DNA of 64,000 nt from Macrococcoides psychrotolerans (GCF_038095555.1 NZ_CP124591.1:1674001-1738000); one strand, 5' to 3'. Numbered from the stretch's first letter, positions 24,368 through 33,849 are shown. Made by a program: numbers and translations. The notes: generated from the sequence alone by a model not told the origin.

Positions 24368-24922
24368 TTGAAGGATGCTTTAATTATTGTAGATTATTCG
24401 TATGACTTCGTTGCGCTTAATGGTAAATTGACTTGTGGTGAGCCCGCAATCACTTTAGAATCATCACTTGCTTCTAAGTGGGAACACTATGTGAATGCCG
24501 GAAAACCGGTATATGTGCTGATGGATTTACATTTTGAAAATGATATACATCACCCCGAATCGAAACTCTTCCCGCCACATAACATTGAAGGTACGGATGG
24601 CAGAAAGCTATATGGAAAGCTTGATGCGTTATATCAAAGAGATGAAGAGAAGGACAATGTCTACTGGTTAGACAAACGTCGTTATAGCGCATTCAGTGGT
24701 ACACCATTACATCAGCTGCTTACAGAACGTCATATTAACAATATTGAGCTCGCTGGCGTATGTACAGATATTTGTGTATTACATACTGCAATGGACGGTT
24801 ATAACTTAGGTTATGAAATGTACGTTGACGAACGTGCAGTTGCGTCGTTTAACCCCATCGGTCATACGTATGCGCTGGAACATTTCAAAAATGTACTGGG
24901 CATGACTGTAGATAGCGAATAA
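24368..24922 (+). CDS. pncA: Nicotinamidase-type cysteine hydrolase
   Basis: This isochorismatase-superfamily amidase (184 residues) hydrolyses nicotinamide to nicotinate. The catalytic triad is visible: Asp in ALIIVDYSYDF (residue 9), Lys in WLDKRRYSAF, and Cys in GVCTDICVLHTA. The metal-site segment ENDIHHPESKLFPPH is intact. The TTG at 24368 follows AAGGAG at a nine-base distance and was preferred over the GTG at 24359, which overlaps that site. It precedes ppaC, as in staphylococci, and feeds the pncB-nadE pathway encoded about 6 kb away. Confidence 0.9.
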   Translation: MKDALIIVDYSYDFVALNGKLTCGEPAITLESSLASKWEHYVNAGKPVYVLMDLHFENDIHHPESKLFPPHNIEGTDGRKLYGKLDALYQRDEEKDNVYWLDKRRYSAFSGTPLHQLLTERHINNIELAGVCTDICVLHTAMDGYNLGYEMYVDERAVASFNPIGHTYALEHFKNVLGMTVDSE

Positions 24923-24967
24923 CAATCGTGATAAACTAATAACAAACATGATTAAAGGAGAAGAACT

Positions 24968-25888
24968 ATGACAATTTTAACATTCGGACATCAAAATCCA
25001 GATACAGATACTATTACTTCAGCTTTAGTAATGGCTGATTTGCAAAAATCTTTAGGTAAAGATATCGAAGCTGTACGTTTAGGTGATATCAACGGTGAAA
25101 CTGAATATGCATTAAACAAATTCGGCGTAGAAGCACCAAGATTAATCGAGAGTCTAGACAAAGAAGAAGTTATTTTAGTTGACCATAACGAATTCCAGCA
25201 ATCAGCACCGGGAATTGAAGAAGCAACAATCTTAATGGTAGTAGACCACCACCGTATTGCGAACTTTGAAACTGCTGGTCCACTTCACTACCGTGCTGAG
25301 CCCGTAGGATGCACTGCAACGATCTTACGTAAGATGTATAAAGAAAGCGATGTAGAAATCAAACCTGAAATCGCTGGTTTAATGCTTTCTGCAATCATCT
25401 CAGATACTTTATTATTCAAGTCTCCAACTTGTACAGATGAAGATGTAAAAGCAGCTGAAGCGTTAGCAGAGATCGCGAATATCGACCTCCAGTCATACGG
25501 CCTTGAAATGTTAAAAGCAGGTGCATCTACGAAAGACAAAACTGCTGAGGAATTATTAAACATCGATGCGAAGTCATTTGCGATGGGAAATCACGAAGTA
25601 CGCGTAGCACAAGTTAACACTGTTGATATCGACGAAGTACTCGCACGTCAGGATGAATTAGAACAAGCAATCAACGCTGAAACTGCACAAGAAGGCTATG
25701 CATTATTCGTTCTTGTAGTCACTGATATCTTAAACTCAAACTCTAAAGTTTTAGCACTAGGACAACAACAGCCTGCAGTAGAGAAAGCGTTTAACGTAGC
25801 ACTTGATCAAAACACAGCATTATTAGAAGGCGTTGTGTCTCGTAAGAAACAAGTTGTACCACAATTAACTGCAGCACTTACTGAATAA
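24968..25888 (+). CDS. ppaC: Manganese-dependent inorganic pyrophosphatase
   Basis: PpaC (306 residues) is the family II soluble pyrophosphatase that removes PPi made in biosynthesis. The DHH-family metal motifs are FGHQNPDTDTITSAL at residues 5-19 and VDHHRIANF near residue 97. The C-terminal DHHA2 domain ends in SRKKQVVPQL, carrying the substrate-binding Arg-Lys-Lys. AAAGGAG is seven bases upstream. It is followed after nine bases by a small GNAT gene, so the two are co-transcribed up to the strong hairpin at 26172. Confidence 0.97.
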   Translation: MTILTFGHQNPDTDTITSALVMADLQKSLGKDIEAVRLGDINGETEYALNKFGVEAPRLIESLDKEEVILVDHNEFQQSAPGIEEATILMVVDHHRIANFETAGPLHYRAEPVGCTATILRKMYKESDVEIKPEIAGLMLSAIISDTLLFKSPTCTDEDVKAAEALAEIANIDLQSYGLEMLKAGASTKDKTAEELLNIDAKSFAMGNHEVRVAQVNTVDIDEVLARQDELEQAINAETAQEGYALFVLVVTDILNSNSKVLALGQQQPAVEKAFNVALDQNTALLEGVVSRKKQVVPQLTAALTE

Positions 25889-25897
25889 GGAGTGATA

Positions 25898-26167
25898 ATG
25901 ATGGAAATATTACAAGGAAACAATAAGTTCTATGTTGGTAATGAAGCATCACCTGACGCTGAAATTACGTTCCAGCCCTCAGGCGATGCGATTGTAATTG
26001 ATCACACATATACAGACCCTAAGTTGCGTGGACAAGGTATCGCGAAACAGCTTGTTGAACGTGCAGTAGATTACGCGCGCGAGCATAACTTGAAGATTGT
26101 ACCACTCTGCCCTTATGCACGTGTTGTAATGGAAAGAGACCCTGAGATGCAGTCACTCATTAAATAA
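25898..26167 (+). CDS. Small GNAT-fold N-acetyltransferase (YjdJ type)
   Basis: An 89-residue single-domain acetyltransferase of the COG2388/Gtn type. The acetyl-CoA pyrophosphate loop appears as RGQGIAKQLV, and the usual C-terminal PLCPYARVVMERDPEM closes it. AAGGAG lies five bases before the ATG at 25898. It follows ppaC in the same transcript. These minimal GNATs lack a clear acceptor domain, and the substrate is unknown. Confidence 0.88.
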   Translation: MMEILQGNNKFYVGNEASPDAEITFQPSGDAIVIDHTYTDPKLRGQGIAKQLVERAVDYAREHNLKIVPLCPYARVVMERDPEMQSLIK

Positions 26168-26171
26168 CACA

Positions 26172-26203
26172 AAAGCGCGATTCGTAAATACGAATCGCGC
26201 TTT
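26172..26203 (+). terminator. Terminator of ppaC-GNAT operon
   Basis: Perfect 14-bp GC-rich stem (AAAGCGCGATTCGT) with a four-base loop. The following T-run is interrupted. Confidence 0.85.
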
Positions 26204-26284
26204 CGATTTGAAAGAATGAAAAAATGGTATGCATTTATTATAAACTGAATTATCTGAATAATCAATATTATTTTTGTATCTTTA

Positions 26285-27241
26285 TTAAAATAATAAATCC
26301 ATCTGTGCTTTTAGTTCATCAATTAACTGCATCGTCATACGTGATGTCTTATTGTTCATATCATCCTGCTGCGCAGTGACACATTTAATAAAATGCTCAA
26401 TCTCATATTGCATCGGCTGACCATCACAGCTAAATGTCTCTATGACTTCGCCACTGCGCTTCATTTTTACGATTTGAGAGGGTGCGGAGATTTTATCTAT
26501 AGTAATAATACCTTCTTCTCCTATGATTTCTGAAGGCTGGTGGCTGTCGATAATCTTTGAGAAGCTTAATAACGCTGTCATATCATGATAGTTACAAATT
26601 ACGGTTCCTTGACAATCTGCACCAGTCGATAAAATTTTCCCAGTTGACTGCACGCTTTTAGGATAGCCAAATAAATCAACGAGCGGGCTGATTGTGTACA
26701 CACCAAGGTCCATCAATGCACCATTTCCAAGTTCGGGTTTAAAGGCATTTTCGATGATTCCTTCCTTGTACTTATCATATCGTGATGAATATTGGTTATA
26801 ATGAAAGTTAACACGTCTAATCGTGCCAATCTCTTCAATCCATGATTTTAGTTTTAAATAGGCAGGAGAATAGATACTTTTCATGGCTTCCATAAAGTAT
26901 ACGCCATTATTCTCTTGTGCCTGCACCATTAGATTGAAGTTCTTTAAAGAAGTTGTTACTGGCTTTTCGCATAGCACATGCTTTTTATGATTCATTGCTT
27001 GAATCGCCTGTTGATGATGGAGTATATTGGGGGTAGCGATATATACGGCATCGAGTGCTTCATCTTCTAGAAATGCATCAAAGTTATCAGTAAAGTTCGG
27101 AATATGGTGGCGCTCGCTAAACATCTCTGCTTTATCCAGCGTTCTAGAATACACGCTATGGAGTTCGAATTCATCCGTCACTTTGCCCGCTTCGATAAAA
27201 CGATCCGTTATCCAGTTCGTTCCGATAATTCCAAATTTCAT
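26285..27241 (-). CDS. Gfo/Idh/MocA family NAD(P)-dependent oxidoreductase
   Basis: A 318-residue dehydrogenase with an N-terminal Rossmann fold (MKFGIIGTNWITDRF; the usual GxGxxG is altered to GTNWI) and the family motif CEKPVTTS, where the Lys is catalytic. The C-terminal alpha/beta domain includes LMDLGVYTISPLVDLFG. Members oxidise or reduce sugars, inositols or related substrates; this one cannot be assigned. It is transcribed alone, divergent from the aldehyde dehydrogenase. Confidence 0.88.
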   Translation of the reverse strand: MKFGIIGTNWITDRFIEAGKVTDEFELHSVYSRTLDKAEMFSERHHIPNFTDNFDAFLEDEALDAVYIATPNILHHQQAIQAMNHKKHVLCEKPVTTSLKNFNLMVQAQENNGVYFMEAMKSIYSPAYLKLKSWIEEIGTIRRVNFHYNQYSSRYDKYKEGIIENAFKPELGNGALMDLGVYTISPLVDLFGYPKSVQSTGKILSTGADCQGTVICNYHDMTALLSFSKIIDSHQPSEIIGEEGIITIDKISAPSQIVKMKRSGEVIETFSCDGQPMQYEIEHFIKCVTAQQDDMNNKTSRMTMQLIDELKAQMDLLF

Positions 27242-27307
27242 AGTAACACCTCGTAATTAAGTTTTTTTATAGTATACCCTATTTCTAAATAGATGGAGGC
27301 TAAATTT

Positions 27308-28678
27308 ATGTTAAATTCAGAAATTCAAAATGTACGCGATTTCTTTCAAACACAATCGACAAAAGATATAAAATTCAGAAAGAAATATTTGAAAGCTTTG
27401 AAGAAATCTATCAAGAAACATGAATCAGACATTCTAGATGCGCTTAAAAGTGACCTTGGAAAGAATAAGGTAGAAGCATACGCAACAGAAGTTGGATTCG
27501 TTATGAAAGAGTTATCATATCTTATTAAAGAACTTAAAAACTGGGCAAAGACAAAGTCTGTTACAACCCCGATGATGCAGTTTCCAGCAAAGAGCTTTAT
27601 CAAATATGAACCATACGGCACCGTACTTATTATCGGTCCATTTAACTATCCATTTCAGCTCGTGATGTCACCGCTTATCGGTGCACTTGCTGCGGGGAAC
27701 TGTGCTGTCGTGAAACCTTCAGAAATGACACCGCAGACAAGCATGGTCGTTCAGGAAATATTAGAAGAAGTATTCCCTGAAGATTACGTAAAAGTTGTCC
27801 AAGGCGAGAAAGAAGTAACGTCACAGTTACTCGATGAGCGCTTCGACTATATTTTCTTTACAGGCAGCACAAAAGTCGGACAAATCGTCTATGAGAAAGC
27901 GAGTAAACATTTAACACCAGTAACACTAGAACTTGGCGGCAAGAGTCCCGTTATTATCGATGATACTGCTAATCTTAAAGTGGCTGCTGAACGCATCGCA
28001 TTCGGCAAGTTTATGAATGCGGGTCAGACGTGCGTCGCTCCAGACTACGTTATAATAGATAACACAGTGAAGATGAAGTTCGTGAAGGCATTACAGACAA
28101 CAATCCAGGAGTTTTATGGTGCTCAAATAGAACAGAGTGAAGACTTCGGTCGCATCGTTAATGATAATCACTTCAACCGCTTAGTCAATATACTAGAAGA
28201 CAGTCGTCAACAAGTCATTTATGGTGGAGAGAGCAATGCTGATGAACTGTTTGTTGCGCCTACCATTATTCTTGATCCTGAGCTCAGCAACAGCGTGATG
28301 CAGCAGGAAATCTTCGGTCCAATATTACCGATTATCGGCTATGATACGTTCAATGAAGTGTATGATATCGTTGAGCAGTATGAGAAGCCGCTTGCACTTT
28401 ATCTCTTCACTGAAGACAGTGATCAAATAACAGCAGTATTTAATCGTCTGTCATTTGGCGGAGGATGCGTTAATGACACAATCTTGCATCTTGCAAATCC
28501 AAACCTTCCTTTTGGTGGTGTTGGGCACTCAGGTATCGGAAGCTATCACGGGAAATATTCATTTGAATTATTCAGCCATGAAAAGAGCTATATTACAAAG
28601 AGTACAAAGCTTGAATCTGGTTTACTCTTCCCACCCTACAAAGGAAAATTCAAATATGTAAAACAATTGTTTAAATAA
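27308..28678 (+). CDS. Aldehyde dehydrogenase family protein
   Basis: A 456-residue class 3-like NAD(P) aldehyde dehydrogenase. The proton-acceptor Glu is in VTLELGGKSPVI, and the nucleophile Cys in FMNAGQTCVAPDY. The cofactor motif FTGSTKVGQ and the C-terminal NLPFGGVGHSGIG are present. The start at 27308 (MLNSEIQNV) is preceded by GGAGG; the earlier ATG at 27293 overlaps it. Length is shorter than class 1/2 enzymes, as in the YwdH/AldH group. Substrate is likely a medium-chain or aromatic aldehyde. Confidence 0.92.
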   Translation: MLNSEIQNVRDFFQTQSTKDIKFRKKYLKALKKSIKKHESDILDALKSDLGKNKVEAYATEVGFVMKELSYLIKELKNWAKTKSVTTPMMQFPAKSFIKYEPYGTVLIIGPFNYPFQLVMSPLIGALAAGNCAVVKPSEMTPQTSMVVQEILEEVFPEDYVKVVQGEKEVTSQLLDERFDYIFFTGSTKVGQIVYEKASKHLTPVTLELGGKSPVIIDDTANLKVAAERIAFGKFMNAGQTCVAPDYVIIDNTVKMKFVKALQTTIQEFYGAQIEQSEDFGRIVNDNHFNRLVNILEDSRQQVIYGGESNADELFVAPTIILDPELSNSVMQQEIFGPILPIIGYDTFNEVYDIVEQYEKPLALYLFTEDSDQITAVFNRLSFGGGCVNDTILHLANPNLPFGGVGHSGIGSYHGKYSFELFSHEKSYITKSTKLESGLLFPPYKGKFKYVKQLFK

Positions 28679-28712
28679 AAAGCAGTCGGGACATCAATTC
28701 CCGACTGCTTTT
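28678..28712. terminator. Bidirectional terminator
   Basis: Perfect 14-base arms (AAAAGCAGTCGGGA) around a seven-base loop, between convergent aldehyde dehydrogenase and nitrilase-family genes. Confidence 0.9.
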
Positions 28713-29484
28713 AATATAGTTCCGGACGTCTTGAGTTCATCACTGGTATAGACGACTTCACTTCTTTACTATAATCCAGGTCAACAGATACCTTTAACGT
28801 TGCCTCTGCTGTTTCAAGTGTTTCTACTAACGTGCCAAGTGGATTGATTACTTTCGACTGTCCACCAAACTTTTCTTCCCTACAGTAACCGACATTATTA
28901 CACGCGATAACATAGACCTGATTCTCAATCGCACGTGCATAGAGCAGCTTATTGAAAGCATCAATGCGTGAAGCTGGCCACTCCGCAACGACAAAGAGGA
29001 CTTCTATACCTTCTAAAGCAAGCTTCCTTGAAATCTCAGGGAAACGCAGGTCATAACAGATGATAACACCCATCTTTATCTCGTCTAATGTGAAAGTTTG
29101 AATATGATTCCCCGCTGTTAAATATTTCGGTTCATCCAGCATCGGTACGAGATGCACTTTATCATATTGGTGCACAATTTCGCCATCGTGATCAATAACA
29201 ACACTCCTATTGAAGATACGGCCGTGAGACTTTACAGCTATTGAACCCCCGACAATATGCACATGATGCACCTTCGCCATCTCTTGTAACACACGAATCT
29301 CGCGAGTTCCATCTTCATCCGCAAGCTCATTTAATTCATCCAGCACATAAGAAGTATTCCACATCTCAGGAAGAACGACAATCTCTATACTTTCATCCAG
29401 TGCGCTGATCCATTTTCTTATCTTTGCAATGTTTTCATCAGGATTTCCAGGAATAATCTCCATTTGATAGATTGCACACTTCAT
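28711..29484 (-). CDS. Carbon-nitrogen hydrolase (nitrilase superfamily)
   Basis: A 257-residue amidase of the omega-amidase/YafV-like branch. The Glu-Lys-Cys triad is seen in EIVVLPEMWNTSY (Glu40 region), YDKVHLVPML and MGVIICYDLRFPE. Such enzymes hydrolyse small alpha-keto or omega-amides, for example alpha-ketoglutaramate in metabolite repair. GAGGAG lies seven to eight bases upstream. It is monocistronic by spacing. The neighbouring aldehyde dehydrogenase is convergent and not obviously linked. Confidence 0.9.
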   Translation of the reverse strand: MKCAIYQMEIIPGNPDENIAKIRKWISALDESIEIVVLPEMWNTSYVLDELNELADEDGTREIRVLQEMAKVHHVHIVGGSIAVKSHGRIFNRSVVIDHDGEIVHQYDKVHLVPMLDEPKYLTAGNHIQTFTLDEIKMGVIICYDLRFPEISRKLALEGIEVLFVVAEWPASRIDAFNKLLYARAIENQVYVIACNNVGYCREEKFGGQSKVINPLGTLVETLETAEATLKVSVDLDYSKEVKSSIPVMNSRRPELY

Positions 29485-29624
29485 TTTAAAACTCCTCTCG
29501 TTTTTTATGTACTTACATGTATAAAAAATAATTAATACTAATTTTTACAGTTTTAAATTTACCTTTTACACCACATTTACACTTAGCAATTATAATATAA
29601 ATATCACAATACAAGGAGCAGACA

Positions 29625-30524
29625 ATGATATTACAACATCGCAAAATGGATAACAAACTTGTCTACAAATTACAGATTGCTCGTCGAACTCAAGTTAGCA
29701 ACAATAAACTTAAAGAATTAGAATATAGCCTTAGAGGTTATTTTGGTGAAGTGGCGTTTGATAAATTATCGGATAAATCCTTGAATAAGGGCATCACATT
29801 AAGGAACTTGAATTACATTGTCAACAATAAAACATTTCAGATAGACAGCTTAATTTTAATGAATGGTGATTTATATATATTTGAAGTTAAAGATTTTACA
29901 TCAGATTTATACTATGTTGATGCACAATATTATTATGCAGATCAATCACCTTGTGAGCGAATCAATAACCAGATGGAACGAACACCTAAATTATTTACTC
30001 TCCTTTTAAAAAATTCTCAACTGCATTATAACTTCCACTATTATCACGCTTTCATCAATCCCACACATAAAGTATATGGCTATCACGCAACAGATAAGAT
30101 TTTAGAACAAGCTAGAATATGTAAATTTATTAGCGAGAACAGTCAAATGCCTGTTGGTGCATACGATATAGAGTGTTGTGAAAAACTACTAAGTTTACAA
30201 GATACTTCAGATCCCTTTAATTTCAGAACTCCTCACAACTTTCACAATTTTAAAAAAGGAGTCTTGTGCGAATGTATGAAATCATTTTACACAAAACATT
30301 CTAACAGAAAATATAAATGCTCATCGTGTAATAAAATCATTGATTGTGATCACTTATTGGATAGTGCGATTCAAGAGATTAAATTAATATTTCCTGACGA
30401 ACGTATCACGACACATATATTAAAAGCGTGGACTAAAGGTTTAGTGAGTCGTGAGAAGATTCGCTTATTCTTAAACAAGCGATATAGACATCATCAGCTA
30501 GGAAGCATCATTTATTATGAGTGA
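29625..30524 (+). CDS. NERD domain protein with C-terminal zinc ribbon
   Basis: A 299-residue protein. Residues about 28-140 form a nuclease-related NERD domain: SLRGYFGEVAFDKL, then FQIDSLILMNGDLYIFEVKD, which gives the Asp and ExK residues of the PD-(D/E)XK-like core. A zinc ribbon (LCEC, then YKCSSCNKIID) and a helical tail ending KRYRHHQLGSIIYYE follow. NERD proteins are suspected DNA-processing enzymes. AAGGAG lies six to seven bases before the ATG. It is single, with the 41-bp repeat array at its 3' end. Confidence 0.85.
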   Translation: MILQHRKMDNKLVYKLQIARRTQVSNNKLKELEYSLRGYFGEVAFDKLSDKSLNKGITLRNLNYIVNNKTFQIDSLILMNGDLYIFEVKDFTSDLYYVDAQYYYADQSPCERINNQMERTPKLFTLLLKNSQLHYNFHYYHAFINPTHKVYGYHATDKILEQARICKFISENSQMPVGAYDIECCEKLLSLQDTSDPFNFRTPHNFHNFKKGVLCECMKSFYTKHSNRKYKCSSCNKIIDCDHLLDSAIQEIKLIFPDERITTHILKAWTKGLVSREKIRLFLNKRYRHHQLGSIIYYE

Positions 30525-30628
30525 AATTGGCGCCATGCCAATTTCATCTGCTTTTTCTCTCGCGAATTTGGCGCCGTGCCAATTTCATCTGCTTTTTCCC
30601 TCGCGAATTTGGCGCCGTGCCAATTTCA
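30523..30628 (+). repeat. 41-bp tandem repeat array, about 2.6 copies
   Basis: The core GGCGCC recurs at 30529, 30570 and 30611, exactly 41 bases apart. Each unit holds an inverted repeat AAATTGGC/GCCAATTT (the first copy GCCAT in the loop, the others GCCGT) followed by CATCTGCTTTTT and CTCGCGAA. Copies 2 and 3 are identical where they overlap; copy 1 differs by a few bases. The array starts within the last codons of the NERD gene. Confidence 0.9.
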
Positions 30629-30638
30629 TCTGCAAAAA

Positions 30639-30662
30639 ATACCGGACATTCTCATCCGGTAT
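30639..30662 (-). terminator. Terminator of the lactonase gene
   Basis: ATACCGGA/TCCGGTAT stem with an eight-base loop, followed on the minus strand by six T. Confidence 0.85.
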
Positions 30663-30670
30663 CATCTTCC

Positions 30671-31690
30671 TTATAAAAATTGCACGCATACTGCTTCTGG
30701 TGCACGTGCACTATCATCCAATAATGTTAAGCGTCCTGTCTGCTCGTCACGCTCGAACAAACTTAACACACCGTCTCTTTCATGTGCACATACTAAATAT
30801 TTATCGCTGTTATCAATATTGAAGTCACGTGGCCAATCGCCTTGTGTAGATATAATTTCAACCAGTTCTAGCGCTTCACCTTCACCTTGTACTTTATACA
30901 CTGCAATAGACTGATGTCCGCGGTTTGATGCGTAAACAAATTGCTGATCGTGGCTCATTCTTATTGCTGCACCTTGTGAGTGGCCTGTAAAGTCTTCAGG
31001 TAACGCCGAATATTTCTCTTTCATTTCAAACTTGCCGTCATTATAAGACAACACCACAACTTCATTGCTTAACTCAGTGAATAAGTACGCATACTTCCCG
31101 TTCTCATGGAAGATTAAATGTCTTGGCCCCATGCCCGGTTCTACATCTAATACGCCGACTTGCTTAAATCCTTCATCACCGAACGTAAATGTAATCACTT
31201 CGTCTGTTCCTAAATCTACAGCAACTGCATATCCATCCGGTGTTTCCTGAATATAGTGCGTATGTGCATTATCTTGACGTTCTTCGTTCGGTCCACTACC
31301 TTGCTGCTGATGTGTATCGATAAGTTGTACTACTGCTCCATTGTCATCTAATGCATAAAGTCTCACTATTCCTGATCCATACACCGCTTCTAATAGATAC
31401 TTCCCATCACGGCTGATCCATAAGTGACAACCACTGTCTGTAGATTCCAGTAAATCATTGATTACTGTAAGTTCTTCACCGATCTGATAGCTTTGAATCC
31501 CTGCACCTTGCTCGTCTTTTTTAATGCCATATAACTTATCACCATGCTTTTGGATGTAAGTCGATGCCCCTACTTCATAGCCTGTTTCTACTGATGTAAT
31601 CTTTTTCAGGTCAGTATCTATTTCAAAGGTATAAATCCCTTTGCCATCATTTTTTGTATAAGAACCTAATAACCCTTTAATTTTAGTCAT
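30671..31690 (-). CDS. Lactonase family seven-bladed beta-propeller protein
   Basis: A 339-residue protein of the 6-phosphogluconolactonase YbhE/YkgB family. Typical elements are GSYTKNDGKGIYTFEID at the N-terminus, repeated blade motifs (GCHLWISRDGKYLLEA, GPRHLIFHENGKYAYLFTE, SHDQQFVYASNRGHQSIAV), and DWPRDFNIDNSDKYLVCAHE. It may hydrolyse 6-phosphogluconolactone or another sugar lactone in the cytoplasm. No signal peptide is present. It is monocistronic, with its terminator next to the 41-bp repeat array. Confidence 0.88.
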   Translation of the reverse strand: MTKIKGLLGSYTKNDGKGIYTFEIDTDLKKITSVETGYEVGASTYIQKHGDKLYGIKKDEQGAGIQSYQIGEELTVINDLLESTDSGCHLWISRDGKYLLEAVYGSGIVRLYALDDNGAVVQLIDTHQQQGSGPNEERQDNAHTHYIQETPDGYAVAVDLGTDEVITFTFGDEGFKQVGVLDVEPGMGPRHLIFHENGKYAYLFTELSNEVVVLSYNDGKFEMKEKYSALPEDFTGHSQGAAIRMSHDQQFVYASNRGHQSIAVYKVQGEGEALELVEIISTQGDWPRDFNIDNSDKYLVCAHERDGVLSLFERDEQTGRLTLLDDSARAPEAVCVQFL

Positions 31691-31899
31691 GTTAACGCCT
31701 CCTCATAGTCATATTAACAAATCCTATATAACATTGCTTATGAGAACACACAAAAAACTTTCAAAAATCTAAAAATTTTTGTTGCGTTAAGTTTAGTAAT
31801 ACATTACAATTTGTTTGGTATTAATAAATGACAGTCTTACATAACTATTTGTTAAGTAAAACTAATATTTAAATCTTTACCAATTTTAAGGAGTGTCCA

Positions 31900-33408
31900 A
31901 TGATTCATACACATTCCCAAAAGGTTTTACACAGTATCGACAAAGGCAAACATAACGTTACACCTTTATTTACTGCCTTAAAAGAATATGAAGCACAAAA
32001 CGTCACAAGCTTTGATGTACCTGGTCATAAGCGTGGCATCGATTCTGATTATGCACTCAACTATTATGGCATGCGCACATTACGTCATGACGTGAATTCT
32101 ATGCCGACTTTAGATAACTTTGATCATCCGACAAGCGTGATACATGATGCGCAAGCCTTAATGGCTGATCTATTTCTAGCAGATGAAGCACACTTTTTAT
32201 TAAATGGTACAACGTCTGGCATTCAGGCGATGATTCTGTCAGCACTCAAACCCAAAGATAAATTGCTACTTCCTAGAAACGTTCATAAATCTGTGCTGAA
32301 TGCGATGGCACTCGCTGATGTCACACCTGTATATATGGTGCCTGAGTTCGATACAGAATACGGGATTGCACACAACATCAGTGTTGATACAGTACGCAAA
32401 ACGATTGCTGCGCATCCTGATGCAAAGGCACTATTCATTATGAATCCGACTTATTTCGGTGCAGTAAGCGACTTGAAGGAGATTGTCTTTATTGCGCATA
32501 GCGCTGGGATACCTGTTCTTGTGGATGAGGCACATGGCGCACATTACCGCTTCTCAGAACACTTACCACTGTCCAGTATGGAAGCTGGTGCAGATATGGC
32601 AGCAACGAGCTTACATAAGACAGGCGGTTCGTTCACTCAGACGAGCGCATTATTATTTAACAGCAAGCTGATTGATAAGCATAAAGTAAAGAGCATCATC
32701 AATATGCTGACGTCCACATCGGCATCATTCCTGCTCATGTCATCACTTGATATTGCACGTCAGCATTTAGCGCTGCACGGTGCAGAGAAGATCAACAATG
32801 TATTGTCACTTGTTCAGTCATTTAGAGAAAGAATCAATAAAATTCCCGGATTCTACATGTTAGAACCAGAGAAATTTAGCAACAAATATCAGCAGCAGTT
32901 AGACGAAACTAAACTCACAATCTATATTGATCATCGTCTTGATTTATCAGGTTTTGAAGTGTATCACACGCTGCGTAGCGTTTACGATATTCAGATGGAA
33001 CTTGCAGAACCTAATATCGTGATGGGGATTGTTTCATTTATGGATAATGAAGATGAACTCAATAAGCTCTATGATGCACTCGCACACATCAGCATTAAAC
33101 ACTTTAATCCTGACAAACCTTTCGTTCCACCGATTCTGAAGCAGATGTCGATTCCGATGCAGAAGATGGGTTTAAGAGATGTCTTCTATTCAGAGACTAG
33201 AGTTGTCCAGATTGAAGATGCCCTTAATGAAATATGTGCAGAAAGTTTAATGATCTATCCACCAGGTATTCCAATCCTGATGGCCGGTGAAATGATTACC
33301 CAGGAAGTCATCGACTACTGGAAATTTATTAACGATCAGCCCATCATCAAGATTGGCGCAGAAAACAAAAATGAAGTATTTATAATTGATCATAAGGGAG
33401 ATACTTAA
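31900..33408 (+). CDS. speA: PLP-dependent arginine/lysine/ornithine decarboxylase, probably arginine decarboxylase
   Basis: A 502-residue fold-type I decarboxylase. The PLP Lys lies in AATSLHKTGGSFTQTS; VLVDEAHGAHYRF carries the cofactor Asp and His, and FDVPGHKRG is the family N-terminal motif. Size matches the short Bacillus SpeA rather than the long enterobacterial enzymes. Because an agmatinase gene closes this operon, arginine to agmatine is the likely reaction. AAGGAG precedes the ATG by seven bases. It is first of speA-speD-speE-speB, with two bases to speD. Lysine decarboxylase is the alternative. Confidence 0.85.
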   Translation: MIHTHSQKVLHSIDKGKHNVTPLFTALKEYEAQNVTSFDVPGHKRGIDSDYALNYYGMRTLRHDVNSMPTLDNFDHPTSVIHDAQALMADLFLADEAHFLLNGTTSGIQAMILSALKPKDKLLLPRNVHKSVLNAMALADVTPVYMVPEFDTEYGIAHNISVDTVRKTIAAHPDAKALFIMNPTYFGAVSDLKEIVFIAHSAGIPVLVDEAHGAHYRFSEHLPLSSMEAGADMAATSLHKTGGSFTQTSALLFNSKLIDKHKVKSIINMLTSTSASFLLMSSLDIARQHLALHGAEKINNVLSLVQSFRERINKIPGFYMLEPEKFSNKYQQQLDETKLTIYIDHRLDLSGFEVYHTLRSVYDIQMELAEPNIVMGIVSFMDNEDELNKLYDALAHISIKHFNPDKPFVPPILKQMSIPMQKMGLRDVFYSETRVVQIEDALNEICAESLMIYPPGIPILMAGEMITQEVIDYWKFINDQPIIKIGAENKNEVFIIDHKGDT

Positions 33409-33410
33409 TA

Positions 33411-33836
33411 ATGAAGTTAACAACACTTGGAAGACACGTTTTAATCGAATACTATAACTGTGACAAAGATATTTTAAAAGACCATGATAAGGTAGAAGCA
33501 ATCATGAATGAAGCTGCCCGCGTAAGTGGTGCGACAATCGTTGAAAGCTGTTTCCATACATTCAATCCGTACGGTGTAAGTGGTGCTGTTATCATCTCAG
33601 AGTCACATTTAACAATTCATACATGGCCTGAATATGGCTATGCATCAGTTGATGTATTCACTTGCGGAGATACAGTTGACCCTTGGCGTGCTGAAGATTA
33701 TCTCCAAAAAGCATTGAAAGCTGAACTTTCAGATTCATATGAAATCGGTCGTGGTATGGCTGATAAGATCCACAAATATTCTAATGGTGAAATCGTCGTA
33801 GAATCATTCAAACCTGTGGAAGTAGCAGCTAAATAA
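33411..33836 (+). CDS. speD: S-adenosylmethionine decarboxylase proenzyme
   Basis: SpeD (141 residues) decarboxylates S-adenosylmethionine to supply the aminopropyl donor for spermidine. It is a prokaryotic class 1b pyruvoyl enzyme. The self-cleavage site is Glu64-Ser65 in IISESHLTIHTWPEYGYASV, where Ser65 becomes the pyruvoyl group. His70 and Cys85 (DVFTCGD) match the processing and proton-transfer residues of the family. The ribosome site AAGGGAG lies in the end of speA. 13 bases separate it from speE. Confidence 0.95.
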   Translation: MKLTTLGRHVLIEYYNCDKDILKDHDKVEAIMNEAARVSGATIVESCFHTFNPYGVSGAVIISESHLTIHTWPEYGYASVDVFTCGDTVDPWRAEDYLQKALKAELSDSYEIGRGMADKIHKYSNGEIVVESFKPVEVAAK

Positions 33837-33849
33837 GGAGGAATTGTAC

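Noticed and set aside
30523..30628. Possible CRISPR array
   Set aside because: The whole 41-bp unit repeats; there are no unique spacers and no cas genes in the window.
30517..30914. Two plus-strand open frames over the repeat array and lactonase gene
   Set aside because: They are open only because the 41-bp repeat is not a multiple that stops the frame and because they lie antisense to the lactonase; composition is not protein-like.
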